Shown piece after piece: positions 55,794 to 64,000 of a stretch of DNA of 64,000 nucleotides. The notes beneath the pieces were generated by a model. The model saw nothing but the letters and a program-made list of their open reading frames with translations. It had not been told where the DNA came from and did not search any database. Source of the stretch: Nicotiana tabacum (taxonomy: Eukaryota; Streptophyta; Magnoliopsida; Solanales; Solanaceae); assembly GCF_000715075.1 (NCBI RefSeq), contig NC_134100.1:26838609-26902608 (forward strand). Direction: 5' to 3'. The position numbers were made by a program, and so were the translations under genes. Each line of letters begins with the position of its first letter. Position 1 is the stretch's first letter.

Positions 55794-58495
55794 TCAGTGA
55801 GTCCCGCAGCCTGTGTGCTTCAGTGCTGCTGCTGGCCTGAGTCGCATCCCCTGTCGCCTGGGTACACTATCTCGATCATCATCATCAAGCCGCCTCTTTA
55901 TGTGAGGATGTGCAGCATCATCGACACAACAACTGGCAGGATCAGAAGAATAGGTCGTCGGGCCGTCAACAACCTACAAAACAAGTACTAAACTTAGCAG
56001 GTGACAAAGTATATTTGTATTGTACGTGTTAAGTCAAAAAATATATTCCCACCGTGGTCTCGTCGGCCTCCTGAATATATGCATCCGTGGTGTCCTCATC
56101 AAAGCATGTAGTGGCCACAAAGATGGGTTGGGACGAAGCCTTCATACAAACCTTAAAAATTAATTAATGGCAGCTCATTAAGGAAAAGAAAACAAATTGA
56201 AATTTTAAAGTAATACAAACATACCTGCGCCTGTGGTAGATCCGCATCAACCACCGGGGATGAGGCATAACTCAACCTGCGCCCGCCATCCACGTCCCGG
56301 GTGGGCCAATCCTCAGCTGCGGTAGATGGGCATGTAAAGTACTGGTATACATCTCCGTCGAATGTACTCGTGATCGACAATGCTCCTGACGGGGTGACCT
56401 GGGATGCTGGCAGAGATAGCTGAAGGCTGTACGAAGGCATGCTGCTGGAAGGCTCATCTTCCCGAGGTATATAACCCGGCTGATCATCTCCAAGTGCCAA
56501 AACTCCAAAGTCCTCATCATGTCCCTCAACATGTGGGTCGATAGATGCCTCAACGCCCCATTGCTGGAGACCACCTCCTCGCCGTCCCCCGCGACCCCGT
56601 GGGGCACCCCTACCTCGTGGGGCACCCCTCCCTCGTGCCCTACCCCTGCCTCGTGGGACACCCCTACCCCGATGGTAGTCCTCTAGCGCCGCATACTGAG
56701 CCTCGTGGTCCAACCTCGCGGCATCTCTCGCCTGAAACAGGGTCCGACGAGCCAACTGTGCCACCCGCCGGCCATAGTCAACGACTGTAGGGATGTCGGT
56801 ATGCTGCTGCATCTCCTATCCCAACTGGTAGAGGTGATGATGGCCAATATCCTGTGAAATATTTAAAATATTAATTAAATAACGCTATATCACAATTATA
56901 CGATATTAATAAGCCAAAAAACATACCAGTTCCTCGTATCTCCCGGCGTACGGTCTGTAGCACTCGCCAAGTACATGAATGGGGTTCCTGATAATCAGTC
57001 GGGTGTGACGGCGGTACCATGACGAATACATATGAATAGTGGCCTCCTAGGTAAATGTAGGTGTTGGCGGAATACGGTCAGCTCAGTGCTCCTCCCAAAT
57101 AAGGACCTGCTGCTCTAGCCATCCCATATATATATCGTGCTCTAGCCAGCCTGGAACGGTCATCCCGCTGATAGTGTATAGCCACCCATCCAGTATCCCT
57201 CGTATAGGATGGGGACGGTGAAACTGGCGAAGCACACGCTCTGTGGCATGATACTCAACCATATCGAAGAAGATCATTGGGGCGGAGGTGCTCCAAAGCA
57301 TTCGATCGACTGAGCAATAAACGGGCAGCTGAGCTACCACTCGTCGCTGTATGGCGTCCAGATGAACTGCCAAATAATAACATAAAAGTGAGTATGCGCA
57401 ACACAACTCAATTTAAACAAGTAAGTATAGGTACATATCTACCTGTCCGTCCACCAGCATATCTAGCACATCCCTGATAAGGGGAGATTATGATGAGCAT
57501 CGGTCCCTCAGTAGTTCCCACGCCGGAGAATCCACCTAGAAGCTAGAGGGAGAAACGGATAAGCCTCACCAGGCGCAAGTGCTGGTAGAGGTGGCTGCAA
57601 CGACATGATCCGCTGCCAGGCCCAAACCTAAGATAAAAGGTTGATGTAAAATTTATGAGTCATTTCGACCATATAGAATTCGGAGAAATGAACAGAGTAT
57701 TCGAAAATGTTGTCACCTGTAGGAGGGGCAGAAAATCACATATGTCCACCGCTGGGCCCATGCTCGCCCGGCACATGCTCCTATACAGGTATGCGAGAAC
57801 AGCAGCACCCCAACTGTACTGGGGTAAACCATCCAACTCCTGAAGATGATGGAGAAAGCGCATACTCACTTTACTCCCCGAAGTGTTCGGGAACAAGACA
57901 CACCCGAAAAGCAGGAGCAGCGCCAACCGCGTGTACCTCTCAATATGGAGATCCTCCGTCTCGCCGGTAATGTCTGGGTGCAAAAACGCCATATGATCTC
58001 TGATGGCTGACAAAGCAACGCGACTGCCCCCAGCGTCACCCTGAGGTCTATAACCAGTAAAATGCATCATCATATCCAAAAATTGTGCACGCGTCATGGA
58101 TCTAATGTACTGGGGCAGTGCTACGACCCGTCCATCTATGCGTAGCCCATACAAAACCTGAACATCCTCCAGCGTGATGGTGCCTCTCCAGTGGGCAAGT
58201 GAAAAGTGTGCGTCTCCGGTTGCTACCGCTCCACCAAGGCCGTGATGAGAGACCAATAAAGCTGCATCCGTCCAAGCTCAAAAATCGTATAGAAGCTCGT
58301 AGCCTGTAGATGCGCGACAACGCGGGCATGGAAAGGATGCTCCCCGATGAACTGCCACAAATCGTTAGGTCTTCTGGGGCGGAGAGGCTGCATCGATAGC
58401 TGTCCCTCCCATACAAATGAGGACCTATGGTCGCCCTGCAACACTAGTAGCTGATCCTCGGCAGGTCCGGGATGCGCAGGCGGAGGAAAGTCCAT
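55794..58495 (-). pseudogene. Plant mobile domain (MAIN-like) gene carried by the Mutator-like element
   Basis: Minus-strand exons are inferred at 58495-57717, 57627-57443, 57366-56927, 56851-56225, 56151 to about 56053 and 55973-55794. The first exons read as a plant mobile domain (RPRRPNDLWQFIGEHPFHARVV, TITLEDVQVLYGLRIDG, LHHLQELDGLPQYSWGAAVLAYLY; exon 3 MIFFDMVEYHATERVLRQFHRPH). Exon 4 contains a Gly-Arg-rich repeat of RGRGAPRG type. The tail ends in KHTGCGTH. Breaks: TAG at 58223-58225 where a tryptophan is expected, a 1-nt shift just after it, and further stops in exon 3 and at the exon 4 start. Host MAIN/MAIL proteins share the domain, but the location inside the TIRs marks this as a transposon gene. 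Confidence 0.72.
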
Positions 58496-58529
58496 GTCGT
58501 CTACTATAATTTAAACAAAATTAATTGTG

Positions 58530-59203
58530 TGTGTTAGCTTAATAAATTAAATAATTAATTATGTTTAAAATTGGATTGAATAATTATGTACGGGTTCCAG
58601 GCTCGATATTTGAGGCCCGGTAGCACCGAGTTATCCTTAATTATTATACGTGTTAATTTCAACAAAATTAATTGCCTGTTAGCTTAATAAATTAAATAAT
58701 TAATTATGTTTAAAATTGGACTGAATAATTATGTACGGGTTCCAGGCTCGATATTTGAGGCCCGGTAGCACCGAGTTATCCTTAATTATTATGCGTGTTA
58801 ATTTCAACATTTTTAGAATTGTGCCTGTTAGCTTAATAAATTAAATAATTAATTATGTTTAAAATTGGACTGAATAATTATGTATGGGTTCCAGGCTCGA
58901 TATTTGAGGCCCGGTAGCACCGAGTTATCCTTAATTATTATGCGGTGTTAATTTCAACATTTTTAGAATTGTGCCTGTTAGCTTAATAAATTAAATAATT
59001 AATTATGTTTAAAATTGGACTGAATAATTATGTATGGGTTCCAGGCTCGATATTTGAGGCCCGGTAGCACCGAGTTATCCTTAATTATTATGCGTGTTAA
59101 TTTCAATATTTTTAGAATTTTCTTAGCTTAATAAATTAAATAATTAATTATGTTTAAAATTGGACTGAATAATTATGTATGGGTTCCAGGCTCGATATTT
59201 GAG
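58530..59203. repeat. Five tandem copies of a unit of 143-150 bp
   Basis: Each copy contains AATAAATTAAATAATTAATT, GGGTTCCAGGCTCGATATTT and GGCCCGGTAGCACCGAGTTA. The fifth is cut after the 'ggctcgatatttgag' word. The region lies between the mobile-domain gene start and the right end of the Mutator-like element. No gene is seen. Confidence 0.9.
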
Positions 59204-59299
59204 TTAATTTTACAACATATATTAATTTGTTACTTTTGTAAGTTTATTGTTATAAATTAAATAATTAATTTTGTAAAGTGTAATTGGAGTTACTACATA

Positions 59300-59450
59300 C
59301 TTAAACTACATAGACTCTACGCTAAAAGGCTCTACATTTTACTACGCTAAAAGGCTCTATATTTTACAACACTAAAAGGCTCTATATTTTACTACACTAA
59401 AAGGCTCTATATTTACTACACTAAATATTTTACTACGCTAAAAGGTCAAT
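59300..59450. repeat. Short tandem repeat of about 27 bp
   Basis: About five imperfect units with CTACGCTAAAAGGCTCTATA and TTTACTA. Confidence 0.75.
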
Positions 59451-59933
59451 ATTACATATAAAAACAACTAACATAAAATACAAATATGAACAACAAACAA
59501 AATAAATAATATTAATTTTTTAACAATACAAATAATTTATCAAATTTTAATAACTTTTTGTACCAAAGCTAATAAATCAGTCCGAGTATAAATAAGATAC
59601 AAATTTAAACACAAACATAACACAAATTAACATGGAAACACATTAAACAATACAAATATGCATGTACTATACGAGTTTCGACATAAACAAATCGAAATAC
59701 CTTGATTTAAATTTTTTGAATTTGATTGAAATCGAATTTTTGCACCCGAAAGAAGGAATCCAAAGCTTGTCTTGTATGTGGGACCTACACTCCTTGCTCT
59801 TTAGGTGACTGGTGGGGCCAATTTTTTTTTTTTAAGTTTGTCGCGGGGTGGGGGAGGAGGGGGGGGACCAGAACAATCGAAATTTTTAAACAAGAAGGGG
59901 CTGCGTTCAGTGGTCCAAGGAAGAAGAAGGGGC
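59451..59933. other. AT-rich spacer with a G-rich run
   Basis: No gene. A G-run of the form GGGG-T-GGGGG-A-GG-A-GGGGGGGG at 59845-59868 could in principle form a G-quadruplex. Confidence 0.45.
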
Positions 59934-60019
59934 TGCGCTTTATAAAGTTGTTCGCAGTATTATACTGCGTTTTAGGTAAAACGCAGTATAATACTGCGAA
60001 CAGCTTTATAAAACGCAGT
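59934..60019. other. Long palindrome at the inner edge of the right TIR
   Basis: Arms of about 42 bp centred on GG near 59975. GTTCGCAGTATTATACTGCG on the left is mirrored on the right with about two differences. The right half is the start of the TIR, so the palindrome looks like an inverted duplication of the TIR edge. Confidence 0.75.
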
Positions 60020-60261
60020 ATTATACTGCGAATTACAACAAAAAAAAAATTTGATGTAAAATGCAGTACGGTACTGCGAATTACAAAAAAATAAAAAAAT
60101 AAAGTAAAACGCAGTATGGTACTGTGTTTTACTTTAACAGACTAATTTCCGTTAACGTAGTTCGCAGTATAGTACTGCGTTTTACTCATTTATGTAACTT
60201 TTTTTTAAGCAGTATAAAAGTTTTTTTTTGTCCAAAAAAATATCAAAAAAGTTTTGGACTC
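59977..60261 (-). repeat. Right terminal inverted repeat of the Mutator-like element
   Basis: Complement of 50882-51160 with a handful of differences, ending TTTTGGACTC. It contains the same five CGCAGTA/TACTGCG near-palindromes. Confidence 0.88.
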
Positions 60262-60271
60262 AATAATCAAC
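60262..60271. repeat. Right target-site duplication of the Mutator-like element
   Basis: AATAATCAAC, identical to 50872-50881. Confidence 0.9.
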
Positions 60272-60297
60272 TCTAACTGACCCACAGCCGGAGACCA

Positions 60298-61736
60298 ATG
60301 AAAGGGAGCTCACATACCAACAAAGAGGAAGATCTCCTCATGTGCAGCACACAAAAATCAAAAGAGGCCGACACTAGTATGGAAGCACAGGTAAGCTACA
60401 GGGAGACAATAACCCAAAAATCAAACCTTTTCTCTAATGGGTTTCGACTGCACACTTTTTACCAACCTGTCCCTGGAGGAAGAAAAAGATAACACAACAA
60501 ACCACCCAAATTTCATGCCTATAATAACATCGGACAAAGATAGACTATATGAACCTTGGAAACAATCCCTAATCATCAAGCTACGACAAACGCATGGGCC
60601 ACAACTTACTGTGCACAAAAATACAAAAGTTTTGGAGCTCAACAGAACTCCTGAACCTCATAGATCTAGGTAACGATTTTTAACTGATACGATTTACATC
60701 CATTTATCTCTATCACAAGGCCCTAAACCATGGACCATGGTTTATTCGTTCACAATTCATTACAGTCAGAAAATGGACACAAAAATTCAACCCATCACAT
60801 CACTCTTTCCACCATCTGGATACATCTTCAAGAACTACCTAATGAATGCTATGACCTAAAAATATTGAAAAAAATAAGACAACTGATTGGGAAAATTTTA
60901 AAGATTGACAGCTGCGTTACCATCACGACAAGGGGACGCTATGTACGGCTATGTATTCTGGCCCCCTTAGGAAAACCTATACTAAGGAATGTCATGATTC
61001 GAAAACACCTACAAGAAATAAACTATGAAGACACAAACCCAATTTGTACTGTTTGCGGATGCTTGGGTCATAACCTATATCAATGTCATACAAGGAATCT
61101 AACAACAACAAAAACTGATGAGCAATCTTCCACATATGCGACTACCGGACAGTGGAAAACGATTTTCTATGCCCAAAAAAGGTACGCCACTACAACCCTT
61201 GATCCACAAAAAATTGGGAAAGAAAATATTGGAAAAGAAAAAATTGAAAAAAATGAAGGAAAAATTACTGTTGAAAAAATAGAAAAAAAAGGATGAAAAA
61301 GAAAAAGGAAAAGAGAAAAAATATTACAAAAAATATACAAAGTCCGGCGGCCTATGACTTCTTCACACCTAGCACTAATGTTACACTAGGTACAAAAACC
61401 TCAAACTTGGAGGTCAAGATTGAAAAAAGGTCGAACACCTATCCAACACCTGAAAGGTCAAATATTACTCAACAAAATATCTTTGGCATCCTGAGTCAAC
61501 TAGATTTGGAAAATAAATTACCAAGGATAAAAATATCTAGACCAACCATAACTACTGCTTTAGCCACCACATCATCAATCATACATCACCAAGAAGAAAC
61601 ATGCACCCCATTTCTAATTACAGCATCCCAAATGAACTGCCCTTCCAATAATTACACTACACCACCAATACCCAAAACAAATTTACTAAAAAAGAAACTG
61701 CTTCGCACACAAAATCACTGTCCACCCCCTGTTTGA
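60298..61736 (+). pseudogene. LINE ORF1-type remnant (DUF4283-like, CCHC)
   Basis: Three frames together give an RNA-binding-like domain (YEPWKQSLIIKL near 60550; FIRSQFITVRKWT-like text near 60742-60785, in broken frames), then ELPNECYDLKILKKIRQLIG (60830-60895), RGRYVRLCI and a CX2CX4HX4C knuckle CTVCGCLGHNLYQC (61045-61086). This order is that of plant L1-type ORF1 proteins. Lysine-rich and low-complexity sequence follows to 61736. No reverse transcriptase follows, since an LTR begins at about 61746. The protein would bind LINE RNA in an active element. Confidence 0.7.
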
Positions 61737-61745
61737 ACAAAAAGT

Positions 61746-62195
61746 TTGAGACTATTTTGCCAACGTCAATTATCGATAATAAAGAAGGTAAATTTTAGCC
61801 AAGTATAGTCAACTTCAGATCTAAAAGTGTATAACGAGAAATAATGAAAGGTACGAACATCTCGTATCTGTTGATGTCATAATCTTATCTCCGATAAGAG
61901 GAAAAAGGAGTTTACATTCTTAAACAAAAATGGAAATTGTAGGAGAAAGAGTCTCGAGAAAAAGCTCCATTTTCCAGAAACCCCCCCTTCTATATATAGT
62001 TCCTGGAATCTTTCATCCAGCGGTCTTTGACTAACATGATCCTCTGCGACGGTCCTTCTTGTCAGTACAGTAACGTCTTTGACATATGCTGCCAATGATT
62101 TGACCTCAAGGTCGGTCGTGGTACCTTTCACTATTTTCTCACCTGGGTGAGACCCTGGCTTGGTCGACCGCTATGGTCAGATTTTGACATATACA
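61746..62195 (-). repeat. Putative LTR of element D
   Basis: The left part (TTTTGCCAACGTCAATTATC) resembles the inner end of the element C LTR (TTTGGCCAAAAGATGTCAA). Both end in ATACA on the right. A minus-strand TATATATAG box lies near 61991-61999. Overall similarity is low and boundaries are approximate. Confidence 0.45.
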
Positions 62196-62508
62196 ATTAA
62201 TCCCTCCGTCCGTCGAGGTCGTCCCTTAGCGGGCTTGATGGGCAGATTCTGTCGATTCGAAGGTTAGGAGAAATCTGACTGTACACCTTTGAGCGAGATT
62301 TTTTTTTGGATCGAGGTGATAATGTACCACTTCAATAGTGCCTTTGGATCGTCGCATCCGTTCGGAGTTGAACCGTTGTGCTGGTTCGAAACATCGTTTG
62401 TAATTGCTGCCATTATGACACATGTTTCGGGAGACTTGAACTGTTTCTCATGCCCTATCAGTTTTGATTGGTGACTCTTGGGTTTCCCGCTTGAGGCATT
62501 TATGTTCC

Positions 62509-62516
62509 TATAAATA
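62509..62516 (+). promoter_or_regulatory. TATA box of the antisense ORF of element D
   Basis: TATAAATA is placed about 180 bp upstream of the first codons at 62690 and oriented to transcribe the antisense ORF. The region 62196-62690 has no other gene. Confidence 0.5.
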
Positions 62517-62689
62517 TGGGAAAACACCATTCCACTGGTACACTTTTTCGATTTATCAAAAGAGTTTTGCGAGTCTTCATCTTCTCCGATACTTCAGATT
62601 TTTGATTCACTCTCCTCTTAGTCGGAAATTGACATCACCATCTTCTCTCTTACTTCCCTTTGTTCATTCGCTCTGTTTAATCGGGACAA

Positions 62690-64000
62690 TTGGCTGGTAC
62701 TTCTTCCCGCGCTGACAATCTTGCCGCAGTTCCGGCACTAGAAAATGATGCTCTTGCTCTCGGAAGAGTGGAAGTGGTGGAGGATGAGGGGTCCCAACAG
62801 TGGCCAAAATATTGCCCCGCCCGGGGAAGTCATGGACCGATTACAACAGCCCTGCCGAAGAGGAACCGAAGCTTGTTTCCTCTGTTATGGATGAAGCGAC
62901 GATTGCAAAGCTTAAGACCAAGTGGGGGATTCCGCACCACGTTGAGATGTTGCCATAGTAGGAGATGATATTATACCTTTCAATCGCCCAGGGTATTGTG
63001 CGTTCTACGCATATCCCTTCATTGTCGACTATACGCTTCCTCAGCCTTCCTTGGTGGTAGATTTTTGCCGTTTCTACGAGGTATGTCCGGCTCAACTTTC
63101 GTCGTACTTGTACAAATTGTTCCTCATGTTGTTCAAGTTTGCAGAGCTTGCCAGTTGGGAGATCACTCTGAAACACATGCTCAATACTTTTGCCCCTCAA
63201 CTTATTCGAGGCACAATGATTCACATGCGCCATCGAGGAACGAAAAGTCTGGTGGTTAAGATGGATGATAGGGCCAATCTTCGTTTCTACGAAAACTATT
63301 TTTATGTGTGGACTGAGCACCTTGTGGAGGACTCTGCAGGGTTTCTTGAGAGGTGGAACTTCGCACGTAAGTTTCTCTTTGTCGGAGTGGTAGTCGGCCA
63401 CTTTTCTTTGGGGAGTACTACATTGTTTTTTCTTTTGCTGCCGCGAGACTACCCATACGCCTATTGATGATATCTACGAATGGGTGAATGCTATTCTTCC
63501 TCATACGATGAGAGTTTGTAAATGGGCGTCATTCTATGAGAAATATGGACGTAAGCCCCTTACTGGTAAGTCGATCTACCACAACTTTTCTATTTTTCGC
63601 CTTACAATCTGACCTTGTTACTTATACGACCATTATCGTTATCAGGGAGAGTATGAAGGGCGAGGGCTCCTCCGCTTGCATTCCGCTAGTCGATATCTTT
63701 TGCTCGGCCTGCACTAAGGTCTACTACCCGTCCTGCTGTGAGGGCTACCCAAGCTGAACCTATAACCAGAGCTGTGTGTATGGAAGTTGTTCCCCAATCT
63801 AGGACTCCGGCTCCTACTGCCCGCTCAACGGATGAGTCCTCCCATGCTAAGGACAGAAAGGTCCGTCGAAGAGACGACGGGTGGAGTCTGAAATGGCACC
63901 TCCAGCCGCGGTATATTCAGAGGGAGACCATCCCTTGACAGCGTCTGAAATGGGTGATGATGCAAACCTAGTTGCAGAGGTAAACCCGATGATTGTGACT
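62690..64000 (+). pseudogene. Antisense additional ORF of element D (PF04195-like), continues past the window
   Basis: Coding similarity starts at about 62690 (AGTSSRADNLAAVPALENDAL); the triplet there is TTG, so a former ATG may be lost. The core at 63045-63366 reads LVVDFCRFYEVCPAQLSSYLYKLF, then RGTMIHMRHRGTKSLVVK, and matches the left part of the split copy at 11070-11240. Candidate introns are 63367 to about 63447 (GTAAGT; weak acceptor) and 63566-63645 (GTAAGT to ATCAG), the latter matching the intron into which element B inserted. There are breaks near 62960 and in the second exon. Function is unknown. The family is named in databases as a putative gypsy-type transposon protein (assignment by eye). 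Confidence 0.6.

Larger units (their letters stand above)
50882..60261. mobile_element. 9.38-kb Mutator-like element with three genes
   Basis: It begins GAGTCCAAAACG and ends with the complement TTTTGGACTC. The terminal inverted repeats are about 280 bp and the 10-bp flanking duplication is exact. Inside are a transposase on the plus strand (51347-54390), a GRF-zinc-finger gene on the minus strand (54617-55085) and a plant-mobile-domain gene on the minus strand (55794-58495). Three local tandem repeats fill the spacers. All three genes carry frame breaks, so the copy is not autonomous now. It is inserted between a MITE and a LINE ORF1 remnant. Confidence 0.93.
61746..64000 (-). mobile_element. 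Element D: 3' end of a minus-strand Tat-like element
   Basis: An LTR-like segment (61746-62195) is followed on its right by a pyrimidine-rich stretch (TCCCTCCGTCCG, the complement of a polypurine tract) and then by an antisense ORF related to that of element C. The pol region would lie beyond the right edge. Orientation is inferred from the minus-strand TATATATAG near 61991 and the tract. Confidence 0.5.

Noticed and set aside
55794..58495. Host MAIN/MAIL gene
   Set aside because: It is inside the TIRs of a Mutator-like element and broken in several places.

Overview
The window is plant nuclear DNA, almost certainly from a Solanaceae species and plausibly Nicotiana. The reasons are Tat/Ogre-type Ty3-gypsy retrotransposons with LTRs of about 4 kb, two TS-type SINE fragments with TTG tails, Stowaway-like MITEs, and one spliced plant gene with BTB and NPH3 domains. 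It is a gene-poor nest of transposons. That plant gene, at 45403-48948, is the only host gene I can support.

Layout. (1) 1-10743: 3' part of a degenerate Tat/Ogre element (A) with G-patch, RT, RNase H and integrase remnants, a 3' UTR with a tandem array, and its 3' LTR. (2) 11639-33034: a structurally complete 21.4-kb Ogre-like element (B). It has LTRs of about 3.93 kb that are nearly identical, a tRNA-Arg-type primer site, an extra ORF1 upstream of gag, gag-protease-G-patch, a short intron, RT-RNase H-integrase, and a 24-unit tandem array in the 3' UTR. (3) 10744-11580, 33052-33659 and 33673-37633: a minus-strand Tat-like element (C). A antisense-oriented additional ORF lies beyond its truncated pol. 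A lies against the ORF's left edge, and B is inserted inside a short intron of it. (4) 37634-45402: AT-rich DNA with TS SINE fragments and two long fold-back elements, then the promoter and 5' UTR of the host gene. (5) 45403-48948: an NPY-like BTB/NPH3 gene of four coding exons, with a MITE in its last intron and a tRNA-type SINE just after its stop. (6) 50882-60261: a 9.38-kb Mutator-like element with a 10-bp target duplication and TIRs of about 280 bp. It carries a transposase, a GRF-zinc-finger/coiled-coil gene and a plant-mobile-domain gene, all broken. (7) 60298-61736: a LINE ORF1 remnant. (8) 61746-64000: the 3' end of a second minus-strand Tat-like element (D) with its own antisense ORF.

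How the parts work together. In elements A and B the gag-pro stop codon overlaps a splice donor in the same phase, so splicing would decide between Gag-Pro and Gag-Pro-Pol. Six copies of a roughly 60-nt motif sit at ORF boundaries of A and B. The outer five-base-pair stem shows compensatory changes between copies, and a second small hairpin follows. This looks like a conserved RNA element of these retrotransposons and is the observation I consider most worth following up.

Limits. Domain assignments are from reading translations by eye, without database searches. Similarity counts are by eye.
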